Positions 1-12,499 of a stretch of 64,000 nt of DNA are shown in pieces; within the stretch, counting starts at the first letter, position 1, and each line of letters starts with the position of its first letter. Origin of the DNA: Nymphaea colorata (lineage: Eukaryota > Streptophyta > Magnoliopsida > Nymphaeales > Nymphaeaceae); NCBI RefSeq assembly GCF_008831285.2, contig NC_045142.1, forward strand, positions 17,175,354 through 17,239,353, read 5' to 3'. The notes below the pieces were generated by a model. It searched no databases. It saw nothing but the letters and a program-made list of their open reading frames with translations, and had not been told where the DNA came from. The position numbers and the translations under genes are program-made.

Positions 1-31
1 CACACTCTTGCCCAGAAGAAATAAATGACCT

Positions 32-124
32 ATGTCCGGGGAGGACCCCCTAGAGAAAGCAATGTATCGAGAACCTGCTATTGTTGGGTTAGCAGCTGAT
101 GATGCAGCAGTTATTATGGTCTGA
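32..124 (+). CDS. Possible short ORF or 3' terminal coding fragment, unrecognised
   Basis: A 30-codon ATG-to-TGA frame with a coding-like composition (acidic and Ala-rich, ending ADDAAVIMV). An in-frame TGA at 26-28 means that, if this is a last exon, its acceptor must lie between about 29 and 43, where the only AG (42-43) has a poor pyrimidine tract. It could be the end of a gene to the left, a pseudogene remnant or chance. I do not recognise the family. Confidence 0.2.
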   Translation: MSGEDPLEKAMYREPAIVGLAADDAAVIMV

Positions 125-1230
125 ATGAGTCTTGTGATTTGCTTCAATGATGATGACAGCACCCTGCTTCTAAAGCTTCTTGTATTGGGATGGAAATACA
201 GTTCCTGTTTACTGGCAAAGCATGACAATCAAATTTATAGAGTTGCCTGCCAATAATTACCCATTGAGAATGGTGTTCCAGTAGAGAGGTGGTTATGTGT
301 GCTGGAGTGTTCCTGGTGCATGACATGCATGCCTCTAGCCCACTCTTAAGGGGCATATATCATGCACATGGCCTCTGTACGGTTTACAAGTGCACAAGCC
401 TGTGCATATGACCACCTTCTTCTGTTCTAGTATAGTTCTAAGTAAATGACGTATTTAGTTTTCGGACTCGAACAACACCCATGTGTGTCTTTCCATCTTC
501 ACAGAATCTTGAGTGAAGGGTATTTTGGTCATTGTGTGGTGGTGAGTATTTCAATAATTTTACAAACTTTTCCGTTCCATTTTTTAACTTACAATGAGGG
601 ATGGCTTTTTCCTTTAAAAAGGGCATTTTGGTCATTCTGAGCTCCTAAACACAATGCACACGTCGGGGCCCGAACATATAACTTGCCCCATCTTCAGGAA
701 GGAGGTGTTCACACCATGCCTCCTAACAAACTGCCCAATTTTGTACTTCAGTGCTAGTAGTCGGGGTTGGTTGAACGTGCGCAAATGAATTCCAAAAAAA
801 GTGTGGTTTGAGATAATCTGATATGGAATGAAGTACTCTATTCATCAATAACTGCTGTAGCTGTGAAGGATCTTGCGTTGGGTATTTCATTATATTGATG
901 TACTATATGGAGTACAAAAAATTTAAACAAACATGTAAAAGAATGTGACATATATACCAAGAAGATTAGCTCTATCAACTGGTCTAGGGGATTAAATTTA
1001 TTGGAGCTATACAAGACCAACAGTTGTACACTGGGAAACGCCCGTAATTTAAATACTCTAGCCAGTTGAGTATACATAACACAGGTAAATGGCTAAATGT
1101 CAAGTCAAATTGAACAACAGAGTTTCTATACAGATGATATTCTCTGTGTAGTTCAATATTGTGTTCAAGCTATGCAACTTTAACTCATATTATCTCTAAT
1201 TTAACGTACAAAATTGGCAAAAATATATTA
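125..1230. other. Intergenic DNA, no gene seen
   Basis: AT-rich, non-coding in appearance; the open frames here are short and carry no recognisable domain. If the fragment at 32-124 is genuine, the first part could be its 3' UTR. Confidence 0.5.
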
Positions 1231-1543
1231 AGGTTGTCTTTAGATGAGACTTTCAAAAAAAAAGTTTTCTGAAGACCAGGTTTTGTTTAAAATCTGATTT
1301 GTGTGTTTGAGTAACAAGCAGAAACAATGTCTTCTTGGAATAACCTGGTTGTTTTCCCTTTTGAAAGCACCGTTTTGCCAAAACTGGATTTTTTACAAAC
1401 ACAATTTCAACCATCAGCCATACATGCCTTAATAGTTGTTTTGAAGGCAAAACAACAGCATAAAGGGTGTCATTCAAATGCAGCTTAAAACACTGTTTTG
1501 AAGGTTTGCCACTAAATAAGTGTGTCACCCAAACAAGTCCCTA
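1231..1543. mobile_element. TIR foldback element, family F (TTGTTTGGGTGACA-type ends)
   Basis: The right end reads, on the complementary strand, AGGGACTTGTTTGGGTGACA. The left end (AGGTTGTCTTTAGATGAGAC) is a diverged match, and similar ends occur at 18,728-19,147 and 52,553-52,860. The interior repeats AAAACC/GGTTTTG-type words and has no coding capacity. It is read as a non-autonomous DNA transposon; the superfamily is not assigned because no convincing target duplication was seen. Confidence 0.5.
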
Positions 1544-1563
1544 AGTGAACATGACAAAAGTGG

Positions 1564-1566
<3 letters not shown>

Positions 1567-1613
<47 letters not shown>

Positions 1614-1746
1614 GGCACACGCTCTGTGTGTGAATGTGTGGGTGTGTATCTCTCTCTCTCTTTCTCTCATATGCACGCACTCTGTGTGTGTGTGTGTGTA
1701 TGTGTTGCTCTCTCTTGTGCATGCGCTGTGTGTGTGTGCGTGTGTA
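1567..1746. repeat. (CT)n microsatellite followed by CT- and GT-rich tracts
   Basis: An uninterrupted (CT)n tract of about 45 bases at 1567-1611 is followed by degenerate (CT)n and (GT)n stretches to about 1746. The open frames on both strands here are products of the dinucleotide repeats and are not genes. Confidence 0.95.
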
Positions 1747-3845
1747 CTGGGTAGTGTTTAGGTAAAAATAAGGATTTGACATTCCCCATTTGTGGAGGCT
1801 GGGAAAGGTGGCCCATATGTCTGTCTGGGCATCCAAGAGGCAATCAAATGCCTCCACATATTTAATTTTAGGTCATTGAACCCTCAGGTCTTTTGGTTTT
1901 TCTCCATATAAACCAATTGAATCCAACTTTGAAAGCATAAGCTTTGAAATTTTGAAGCTGTTTGAACTCAAACCTGATGCATAATGTCATCCTTATCATG
2001 CATCATGAATCTACAACCAACGACGGCCAGCGGCCAAGGTCCAACCAACAGTACTAATCTTGAAGTTTCCAAACATTGGAAAGTTGGTTTGGCACACAAG
2101 AAAAATAAGCACAGCCGCCTGCATGCAGCAAGCATGTTCTTGAGTCGCACCTATCCAATGGGAGAGAAAGTTACATGCGCCGGGTACGATGCGCAGTAAA
2201 GGAAGGAAGGACATTTTCGTAACTTATTAAAAAGATACATCTTCGATAGTCTTTTTACTTTTCTTTATTTCCAATTTTATCTCTATAAAAGGTTTTATTT
2301 TCCTGTGTGAATTAAGGGTATTTTAGTCATTTAACATACCGACGCAAAAAAAAAATGCACTGATAGAGTGCATATAACCAGGTTCGGTCCAAGGGCAGTT
2401 GGAAACAAGTTGCCCGAGCTCCTCCTCATGTGAGAAAGATTAAGGATGTGCCCAACTTGAAGGGAAATGTTTTATATGATGGATGAGTTGTGTAAGTAAG
2501 GGTGTTTGCTCGCCTGATCTTAGGTGTATAGATTTTAGCTTTGATGCAGCGAACGCGTGGTAGTAAAATCCATGGTGCACCAGACTAACAATCTTAGGTC
2601 AGACTTCCGATCCACATTTCTGAATATTTTCATTTTACTCTTTTGTGCCCGAAAAAGGCAGTTAGATCGATCTATAGATCATATGCTAGATCAGAGATCA
2701 CCTCTAAGTGGCTTCATTCTCAAATCTGATCAGCTAATCGGGTCTCCTTTCCATAGATTTGAATTTGGGCTCATATATGGACCTGAATTCCTGGAACTGG
2801 ATCCAGATCAGACATGCATATTGTTCAATTTATACATAGAACTGAGCTGGAGTTTTGCCAAATCTCAGACTCGGTTTTTTAATTAGCCCACTTAAACCTG
2901 CATCTAGCTGATCATTCGAGAGGATTTGGGTCCCTTTTTTTTTACCGAATCTGATTGAATGGATCCAGATTTGGTAGATAATTAGGTGCTATCAACCCAT
3001 TGAAATGCCTGCTGATGTGTTTGCTAATGCCATCAGCGACCGATTCTCATCAGTTTGAATCGCAGTAGATAATTTCTCCCGAATCAATTTTTCTGTTGAT
3101 AATTAAAATTTCAGATTTTCAAATATATCTAACATGATTGTGAAGTATGGTCAGGCGGCATCTCTAGTCACAGAAAGCAAGCCTTGTACCTTAAAAAGAA
3201 GGTTAAGAAGACAAGATCAAGTGGAATGGAAGTTTCAGCTTTGAATACTCATCCTGCTTACCTAAAAGTACACCCGACATGGTTATGAAGGCCGATTCTG
3301 AATCTTTGTGGAAAACTATTCATTAATTTGTGCAAGAATCCAGGAAATTTCCTTGTGAACAAACAAAAAGTTCAGGGTGAATTTCCTGTCTGTTTCTCCC
3401 TCCTTTTGAAATTTGCTCTGCTCTTTTGGACCCCATCTTCGCCTTTGGTCTTCAGTCGGAGTCAAGAGAACTCCCTTGCAGATGTGAACAGAGGAGAGGA
3501 AGAATTTTCCATGTGAGGTTGAAGAAGAGAGGGTGAGGTGTGCGGACGCAGGTGGACCATCGTTTTGATCCTTGAATCGAAGTGGTTAAACAGGCAATAA
3601 ATAAATATTTCTTTCGGTTTTACTTTATGTTTCTTTAATGGGAGTAGAAAGCTAAACTAATAATAAAGAAGCGGCGGTGGATCTCGCTGGGGCCTCGCTG
3701 TCTGTGGTTTCCACACCTATTCCATGTGGAAGAAAATGTTTCATCCTCTCTATTGTTGAAAGACAATATGTTTGAGCTCTTGCTAGGAAACCAGCCATCC
3801 TTGCTCATTTTTCAACTCTTAGTGGTTGTACAAGTTTTCTATGGT
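1747..3845. other. Intergenic DNA with degenerate repeat fragments
   Basis: No gene recognised. The part near 2,640-2,990 contains GATC- and GGATCCAGATTTG-like words resembling the dispersed family A repeats described further on, but without clear ends. Confidence 0.5.
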
Positions 3846-3867
3846 TATATATATATATATATATATA
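3846..3867. repeat. (TA)n microsatellite
   Basis: Uninterrupted alternating TA, about 22 bases. Confidence 0.95.
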
Positions 3868-5040
3868 GTTCTATGATGTCTTGCTCGATAATTTAAAATT
3901 TGTTATTGAAAAACAGCAGTTATGGGAACTTTAAAGGCAGTACAGTAACACTTGGTGGTGTTTTTAATAACGATTTGTAGTGCTTGCAGCAATGAAGTTT
4001 TGAGTTCAAAGGGTCCAGCTAGCTGCGAACAGAACTGATTATCACCGACCGACAAAGGCCACCATCGTGCTAAGAAAACAGTCTGGCTGCGGTGACATAT
4101 ATGAAAGATAGGAAGAGATGGGTAGGGGGCTTTCTTGTCATGCTAGGCAATGGAAACCAGCTTTTTGAATGACATCAAGCTGCCATGGGCGGAAATGATC
4201 TGTGCGAGTTCTCCATTCTTGACTGGGACTCGAGGATTGCAGAGCAAGGCAACACCAAGTTTAAAATCACCACCAACAATGGCGGGTGGAGAAGACGTCT
4301 CCTTAACAGCAAACGAGCATGGCCTCACAAATGGCAACAATTGTCGCAATTCACGCATGTCATGAAGGTTTCCAATGAAGGAATTTCAATCCAAGTCGGC
4401 AAATTCCTCATTCAGTACTTTTATGATGACCATGGATAATTGATCTCAGTTTTGCCCTGGTCATGTGTCTTTCAAGGCTGGTTTTCCTTTGGTACTGATT
4501 GTGGTTTTGGTGCTCAATTTTGAACTGCTTGGTCTTTGATGCTCTCCATTTCCTGTATCCATATTGTGTACATACTGATTTTTTTGTTAATAAAACCAGG
4601 GTGCCTGCCTCCCAACGATCCTTCGTTGGAAGTTCTAAAAAACCAGCAATATATATGCCGGCGGGTGCATGTTATCGGATGGGTAGATATTGAAAAACCG
4701 TGGCTAAATACACCATAAAGTGTTGTTGAAAACAATATAAACTGTCATTATACCGCAAGAATGAATCTATAAGCTGCTCAATATTCCAATACCCATGTTT
4801 TCATAAATGAAATCAAATTAGCTATGGGGGGAGAGATGATAGAGTGAAGTATGAATGATACCTAAAGTTTGCTTTTGCAAAAACACTCGTTCACTCACTA
4901 CATAAGCACACAAATTCACTAATCGCCGAGATATAAGTGAGCTAAATTAGAGTTACTAAGGTGACCAAGAATATTGCAACAAAAATTTAAATACTTTGTT
5001 TATCTCAAAGCGAAAAGCACTCATTTGAATCATAAAATGA
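3868..5040. other. Intergenic DNA containing one unrecognised 84-codon ORF
   Basis: An ATG-initiated 84-codon frame lies at 4185-4439 on the + strand, and an overlapping frame of about 70 codons is also open on the minus strand (4143-4358). Neither protein shows a domain I recognise, and open frames on both strands suggest a remnant or chance. The remainder appears non-coding. Confidence 0.35.
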
Positions 5041-5480
5041 ATTTGAAAACTTGAAATTTTCAAAGGAGAATTTCATCTCAATCTCCCAAAATTGAGTCTT
5101 CCAAAATGGACTCCAAAATCGGTAATAGTATCATTTTAAATATCACGAAAAGTTCAAAATTCAGCAATACTATCAATTTTCCAAAAGAAATTCTTCAACT
5201 GGTTTAAAGGCTCTATACCTTCACTTATTTCCAAATATCCAATTTAAACTGTCAAATTTTCAGTTCCAATTCCTGTTCCAAGATTAAACCAACAGTCTCA
5301 ATTCAAATCAATCTTCAATCTTCTAAGTTGCCGGAATTCACAAAAATTTCTGATCAAATCCAATTCAAATTTTCAAAAACATCCAAGTTTTGATTGTTCA
5401 ATTTGAACTCCAAATTTTCAATCAAGTTCCGAAATAAACTTTGAACTTCAAATTCAATCCTCACACAAACATAATAGGGT
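5041..5480. other. G-poor, TTCAAAT-rich low-complexity tract
   Basis: The + strand is strikingly depleted in G and built from words such as TTCAAAT, CAATTC and CCAAA. There is no open reading frame of note. It may be a decayed repeat or transposon leader; its origin is unknown. Confidence 0.6.
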
Positions 5481-5607
5481 GATCAGCGTTTTAAACAACA
5501 TTTTAGCTACTATTGGGTTAGTTCTCTCCATTTAATATATTTATTAGTATGTTTAGGTAGCATTTGTGAGTAAGAGGTGCAAGGCAGTTTAATAAACTTC
5601 ATTTGTG

Positions 5608-5608
<1 letters not shown>

Positions 5609-5654
<46 letters not shown>
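5609..5654. repeat. (TA)n microsatellite
   Basis: About 46 bases of uninterrupted alternating TA. Confidence 0.97.
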
Positions 5655-5657
<3 letters not shown>

Positions 5658-7533
5658 CACTGAACTGTTATTAGTAAAAATATATTAATCAATATCTTTC
5701 ATGGAAATAACTTGACATGTATGTATTAAATCAATAGCATAAACGTGCCGACATATTAATTTTTTTTTTTAATACTTTTTGGGGTGAACTGAGGGGGGCT
5801 GGTTTTGGTCCGAGACCTAAGTGGTTTGGGATATACATGCATGGTAATTGTTAATATAAAACTGGAACCGGCCAACCACTTTATATCTACCACCGCAGAA
5901 GGGGGCCCTCTCTCTCTCTCTCTCTTCCAACAAACCTAAAGGGCAAAATGGTCTATTTGGGTTAAGAGAATTATGGATCCGTTGACGGTGGATTTTAGTT
6001 GGATTAATACGAGTAGATGTGTCTATCATAGACTATTTTATAATTAAAGAGGGACATAGCAAATGCATCTTAGGAGAAAAGAAGGGCTGGAATTAGAAAG
6101 AATTGGCCAATAAAGTCTTCAATTTCTTCTTTTATTTGATTAGTCAAATCCAATTCATTTTTGTTGACATACGAAAAGAAATGGATCTCATGGAATAGTT
6201 TCATAAGAAAATATTTCCTTTCCAAGGTGTAAGTAAAACAAACATTCGAAAAAACTTTCTTTGTCCTTGAACGAATTCCCAAGGTCTATCATTTCGATTA
6301 CATTCTTTTGAGTAACATAATTTAAGTTTGGAGAGGAAACCACTTTACTGCATAGTGTGATGGTGTGGCTCGGTAGTTTTTACGAGTAGCAAGTATTTGG
6401 TAAGAAGGACACTATATTCTTGAAACACACTACTTATGATTTAATTCAATAAACTTCATCGGATTTTGCCTGTTGTTATTAAATTTAATAGTATTGAAAT
6501 GCAGATATATTTCTCGAAATAAAAAATATGGTCCTTTTATATTTTGTATTTTTAATTCGAAAACATTGTCCACAACAAGTTCCATCTGAGAGAATTTAAA
6601 AGCCTCTGCACCGGCGGCTACTCAAAAGGGCTGAAACTTTCATCCTTCCTAAGGAAAAGATGTTATCTGGGACGTACTCTTTTTTCTCAGGTGAACAGGA
6701 AACTAGAAACACACTTCCTAAAAATGAGGCTGGAAAGTCTCTCTCATTCCTCCTACCTCTAATGGATTTATTTTCACTATCCAAATAATGGATTTGTTTT
6801 CACTAGCACCTAAACAAACAATAAATATTATGTTTTTGGATCTGTAAAAATTTTAAAAAGTATAATTCAGTTCAGCTCCTTCCAAACAAAATCCCTAGCT
6901 CTTTCTAAGTAGGAAGAGTGAAAAATAAAAATAAACCAGTTCAAATTCAATGCAACATGATGCGCCACAATGCTACTGTAACCTCCTTATTATCTTACAA
7001 AATCGCTTCTTCATTATCAGCCTGAATAGTCCTACTGGAATCAAGTTGATGGCAAGCCAATTTCATAAAAGTGTCATGTACCAATTTCTAAGTATTTCAT
7101 TAATTATTTATCTCATTTTTATAAAAAAAAATTGTATTTCAGAATTTTTTTTTTTTTTTGAAATATTTTGCCGAGTCACGACCGATTTATGGGTATCACC
7201 GACAACTTTGTACAACATCGATTGAAAAGAGAACGGATTACTCATGAATAAAAAGGGTCACGAAAACAAGAGAGAAAAACCGATACTGACAACACTCGGC
7301 AGCATTGCTTGAAAAGATAAACAGAAAACACATGAAACGAGTCTTGGGACCCCATTCAACATTATGAGTAACTGCATGCAAATGGAGTGCTCAAGGCAAT
7401 TCCTATTTCATTTCACACGCCTCCCTACCCCTATCTACATGGACCATCCTATAACTCACACCAACATCATGATTTTTTTTTTACAAACAAACATCACCAA
7501 GATCCTGAACTTCAGAGTTCCTACCTGGTTATA

Positions 7534-7537
<4 letters not shown>
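5655..7537. other. Intergenic DNA, no gene seen
   Basis: AT-rich sequence with a short (CT)n tract near 5,909-5,926 and scattered poly-T runs. No recognisable coding region or element ends. Confidence 0.5.
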
Positions 7538-7628
<91 letters not shown>

Positions 7629-7666
7629 GTGTGTGTGTGTGTGTGTGAGTGAGAGAGAGAGAGAGA
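7538..7666. repeat. Compound microsatellite (TA)n-(GT)n-(GA)n
   Basis: About 88 bases of pure TA (7538-7625) pass directly into (GT)n and then (GA)n up to about 7666. This is one of the two longest TA tracts in the window. The 111-codon frame across it encodes only the repeat. Confidence 0.98.
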
Positions 7667-8599
7667 ACGGTAACTCTAGTTTTTCAGTCACTCAACTATC
7701 TAAAGATCGTAAAAGCAAATAGTTGGTTGAGAGAAAAACAAGAAAAAAAATGTGAACAAAGCAATATTAGTAGTAGTGGCATATAATATCTTTTTTAATA
7801 GTTTTTTTGGTTTTTTGTTCTTTCGATTTCAGAATAATTTTCTGAAGAATAATTTTCTAAAGAACAAGATATTTGACGGACGTAAATTATGTGATGGTTC
7901 AGGAAGCTCAAGTTCTCTATTAATCGCTTAATTATGTCCCACTTATATATAAAATTGGTTTGGTGGCAAAGCCTCATATCGTTTTAGACCGGCGAGGAAT
8001 GATTTTGCCCATTAACTTTTCCCTAGTTTCCAGTTCAAAGGAGTAAAGATAGTGAATTCATAACAGGTGGCTAAAATTAAGTTACGCATGACAACCACTT
8101 GCGGAGACAAATTAATCCAAACTTTTAAATCCATATCTTCATCGAATGCTCAATGCTGAGCAATATTCAATCCAGTCCTCAAGGCAAAGCTGAAAAAGAT
8201 GTGGTGACTTCTGCAAATCACAATCATCTGATTATTGTTATAACAAGTGCTGGTGATTTGTAAAGGGTGTCAAGGGGAAGACTTTTAAACCAAGCTCAAA
8301 TGCTGTCACCCTCCGCCTTGGACCGCTGCTCCCGGATTTATTACTTTGACGGTTTGCCGCCAAAGAACAAAAAACACAATAACTTTAGACAGCGCCGCCA
8401 GCATATTGACACTACTCTTTTGAATTGCAAATGGTGAATGCGTGACACTTTAGTTAATGTATCGTTTCTTACCTGCCCAAAGCATATCTAAATCCCAAGA
8501 ATGAGGAAGATAAGAGAAAGACTTTGGCCTTTTGAACGTTTCTCTTCCCTGCCTTTACCTTAGATGGTTGCCCCTCAATCAAACAGTTGACGTTTATGA
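7667..8599. other. Intergenic DNA, no gene seen
   Basis: No recognisable coding or RNA gene; AT-rich with no clear element ends. Confidence 0.5.
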
Positions 8600-8910
8600 T
8601 TGGGATGTCAGTATATCTAATTTGGGTTGGATATTTGACCGAACTCTTTTGAAATAATCAGATGGAAGAAAATTTTATATCCAATTAAGAAAACAAATCG
8701 GTTTAGATACGCATAAATATCTGATTAGATTCAGATCTAATTAATGTTTAGATAAATATTGTATATGTAATTCTCTTATATTTTGATAATAAGCCAAATT
8801 CGGTTCAAAATTCAGATTTGGATTTGGATATGAATGTAAAAATCAGATTTGAATCGGATTCATACCTTGAAATTGGATTTTAAATTTGAATATGGCTTTT
8901 CTTTATTTGT
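8600..8910. mobile_element. Dispersed repeat, family A (GGGATGTCA end, GGATTTGGAT-rich)
   Basis: It starts with TGGGATGTCAGTATATC and is filled with words such as CAGATTTGGATTTGGATATG and GAATCGGATTC. These match the family A foldback elements at 42,998-43,564 and 55,362-55,544. The right end is diverged, so the boundary is approximate. Confidence 0.5.
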
Positions 8911-10218
8911 AGCTGAGATTTGGATAGGACTCGATTATAACTTACCTTCCAATATATGTGACAATATAATTTAGTTCTATTTCAAGGAAATTCTAAATTG
9001 ATCATTTTGATTTTCCACTGTGAAAACTTTATATGTACTATGTCATTGTCTTTGGAATTTCTGAGAATGAGACTTCCTACCAAATTTTTCCAACCCCACT
9101 TGGACTTGTCATCAACAAAATGATGCAGGATTTTGAATTCTCCGCTCTTCGTGCGTCAATTTTCCACGACCAAATTTTGTATGTTCAGGCTTCTTCAAAC
9201 ACCGACCGAATTTCTTTTGTCCACTCCCCAGCAAACACAGCGACATAGTGCCAAAGCTTACCGGCCAGGTCAATAAGGTGGGCTCGAGCCAAGTGCGGCT
9301 GAGTCCGTCAGCATTCGAGGGAATCAACGAGCTCGAGCCATTTGACTCGGGCTACCCGGCGGTCAGCTTGGACTTCTGACTAAGTAATAACCCAACTTGC
9401 CAAAATGTGGAAAATGTGGCCCAAATATATATAAATATGAATTTAAATAAACATATTTATATTGAAAAGGATATTTTATATTGAAGAAGTCCTATCATCA
9501 TTTTCATATGATCCATTACACCCAAACCCACTTTATACTATTATATTTCCGTGTAGAGATAGTGGCGTTGGCACGCGTCTTTTTCAAATCATTTTGAATC
9601 TTTAAGATAATTTACGGATATGATCTGGTGAGTAATTTAGTTTGAAAATTATGTTAAATTTGACAATTTTAAAGTTTAGTGATGTTTCATAAATCCCAGG
9701 ACAAAAATCAACGGCCCAAATAAAAAATTTAGCTGTTAAAATCTTTTTCTTTTTATTTACCTTAAATCAACATATAATTTAGAACAAACATACCGTGAGA
9801 ACATTTATGTACTTGAACAAGAGTACGTTTATGTACCCAAATCAAAATATCATTTTCAGCAAGCATAGAATATTATATATATATATATATAATGTCGATT
9901 AGGTTCATCTATGTATTTATATTGGAAGCTTGTGCCCCTTGGTTAATATGATGTTGTATCCGTGGATCGGGCGGCGTTTACAATACAACGTTGCTACTGT
10001 CCGGACATATGCACGAATAACCGTTGTAATTTTACCCTTCTGCTGTTGTCCGACATTTTAAAACTTTTTTTTTTATGTAAGAGTAAAAATTAACCAAGTA
10101 CCGTGTTTAAAAATGTTAGAAAAAATTTGATTATGAAAATTTCATGTGTATATCCGACTCAAGATTGCTAATTTTAAAGCTCTTTAATTTTTTTTAATGC
10201 ATAATTTCAAGCAAGTGC
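8911..10218. other. Intergenic DNA with a fragment of a CTCGAGC-rich repeat and a short (TA)n
   Basis: Around 9,270-9,370 the sequence carries GCTCGAGCC and GAGCTCGAGCC words like those in the hAT-like family B elements at 30.6 and 32.5 kb. A short (TA)n lies near 9,874-9,891. No gene recognised. Confidence 0.45.
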
Positions 10219-10350
10219 CGTAAGGGATGTAAATAGATCGGAAATTTGTGTTCCAATGGTAATTGGATTCAGCTTCTGAATTCCGGATCCAACTAAAATC
10301 CAATAGAAATGAAAAGGAAGATCTCCGTGAGCCATCCATTCAATTCCCCA
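10219..10350. repeat. Probable family A fragment
   Basis: It begins TAAGGGATGTAAATAGATCGG-like and continues with GGATCCAACTAAAATCCAA-like words, resembling the left part of family A elements. No matching right end was found. Confidence 0.35.
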
Positions 10351-10359
10351 GATATCATC

Positions 10360-10680
10360 AGTGCGCCGTGTGATTTGTGGCGTTGGCCGCAATGAGTGGC
10401 GTTAAATCGGCGATTACGACCCAGTTACGCCGTAACGGGGTTTTAGCTAACATCGTTGACTGGAGCGGATATTAATCGGCGATTTATTCACCCAGTTCCG
10501 TTTCACGGACTCTCCCGCCTGCGCCCCCAGTCCGGGAGCTTCCGGTTCGGCGGCATTATTTCAACGGGGTCCACCGCTGACGTGCCCAGCCCCTAAACTC
10601 CTCTGCACCGTCCATCGCGAAAAGATGGACGGTACTGGTGTCGCTTGGGCCCCACATGCTGCACTCGAATTCCCTTTCGT
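10360..10680. other. GC- and CpG-rich island without a recognised gene
   Basis: An abrupt rise in GC and CpG over the flanking DNA, with two imperfect copies of an AATCGGCGATTA...CACCCAGTT motif (near 10,405 and 10,473). No long ORF is present. It may be a promoter, a decayed gene start or part of a transposon. Confidence 0.4.
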
Positions 10681-12499
10681 GGATCAAGTTATGTAATCTG
10701 ATGTGCCAGAGGTTTGGATCTAGTAATTCAATTTAGATCCGATATAAATTCGGATCAGAAACACCAAAACCTGAATTTAGTAGAGGTTTGATCCCTTTCT
10801 AGGATGAACTTTGAATAATGATGAGTCAAATTTGGGCCAATGATGATGCATTTTTTGGGTCCAATTAGAGACACATGCGCCCGCTCGTGCATGAAAGAAA
10901 TTTAAAAAATGGAAAAGAAGGCCATCCTGTTGGTAAGCGTAGGGTTTATCTCAATAATTATGTCTTGTCTTCCAAACAAGAGGATTAACGCTCATGATGG
11001 TTTAAAAGGTGACCCTACAAGATCACATCCCTTGGGAACCTCGAAAAGCCGATGACACAAAGCGCCATCCATATTACTTTGTTATCGTGATTTGAAACAC
11101 AAGAATATTTGCCTACTCTTGTTCATATAAAAATTACTAGACATATATTAGGCTTTCATCTATTGGGCATGCGATACTGGTTAGGGTTTTACATAGTGAC
11201 AAAACTCGAGTGCAGTTTTCATTAAGGTTAAGAAAATGAAAAAACTGGTGAATTAAGATCTGACGATTCTTGCCATGGAGCCTTTTTTTTTTTTGTTCTA
11301 AGAATTCAATGATATTGAACCTTATTGGCAGTACAAACCAGCTTAAATTTGGTAATATTCAAACGGTATTATACTTAATAGTTCTAAAAAATAAAGCACA
11401 TTTTTAAGACGCGAAAGCAGCCCTGGACTTAAGAATAAAGAAAACGAAAGAAGCTTGTGGGTTCTCTTTGTAGGATACAAATTTTTCTAATTCACGGGGC
11501 AACCAATTCGGCCAGTTCTTTGGTATGATCGCCTCGGTGGGACGATTCATTGTCTGCGTGGGAATGAGCACGAGCACATCTTGCTTCATCCTTTTCGGGA
11601 CATTTCTGTTCCGAGTCCTGTTTGTGCGTACGGGGAAGTGTAGTGTGGTGTAGGTCCCGTTCCAAGCGTGAGGACGGCTTTCCTCGGCTCCGACTGAGCG
11701 CATTTGGTCATGCGTGCGTGGGAACACAATTATTGTTCCCCTTGACCAAAAGCCGCGAGGCCTCTGTCTCTGCATGGACCCGTTGGCCGTTTGCTACGGA
11801 ACGGGACTTCTAAGACGTTCTCGCTTGGTAATTCCGCTGTGGACCCCACAGGTGCGTGCAAACAGCGAACAGCAACGTGGCATGGAACGCCTTCAATATC
11901 ATGCTTCTAAAGTTTTCTTTGCCCTTTCTGCATTCTGCCAATTTGGTGGAACGGATGCTCCATACCAGCAACTTAATTTTCATTTTCCTACCTATTTATG
12001 CAGATGACGTGTTTGTTGTGTTGTTCGTGGAAGTCAAATATTTCAAGCCAATAATAAAAAATAAATACATTTTCTGGGGGTTTTGTGTTGTGTTGGCAAC
12101 TGCCCACACCAGCCTCTACGGCTCTGCTGCTACTGTTTTTCAGGCAGTTAAATCATGCATGGCAAAGTTTGAAAGTGGAGGCAAACAGGAGCTCGAGCTA
12201 TTATTTAAACTTGTTTGAATACTAGGAGAAAATTGAGAGAGTTCGAAAGAGCAAAATGTTACCCAAAAAAAACTCAATAATAATAGTTTTTAATAATATT
12301 CCTCGTTTTTATCTGGTACTTGAAAAAATAGAGGGAAGGGTGGAGGCTCCAATCCTCTTGTCGATAAGTACAATCAAATATTCCTCCTGCTCACTACAAC
12401 TAGTTTTTAGCAACTTTAATAGGTATTTGACTCAAGACTACCCATCCCACTGCCATGAATCTTGTTGGTGCAGTGACCCATCAAGCAATACAAACTTGC
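10681..12499. other. Intergenic DNA, partly GC-rich near 11,500-11,900
   Basis: A 123-codon open frame on the minus strand (11,404-11,775) has no recognisable domain and overlaps + strand frames, so it is not called as a gene. The segment near 12,070-12,130 contains GGCAACTGCCCACACCAGCC and a GGCTCTGCTGCTACTG end. It resembles the right part of the hAT-type MITE at 25.3 kb. Confidence 0.4.

Noticed and set aside
1545..1857. ORFs rich in Ser-Leu or Arg-Glu around the (CT)n tract
   Set aside because: They are translations of dinucleotide repeats. The same holds for frames across the tracts at 7.5, 46.9 and 54.0 kb.
11404..11775. 123-codon minus-strand frame
   Set aside because: No recognisable domain, overlapped by + strand frames of similar length, and no splice or promoter support.
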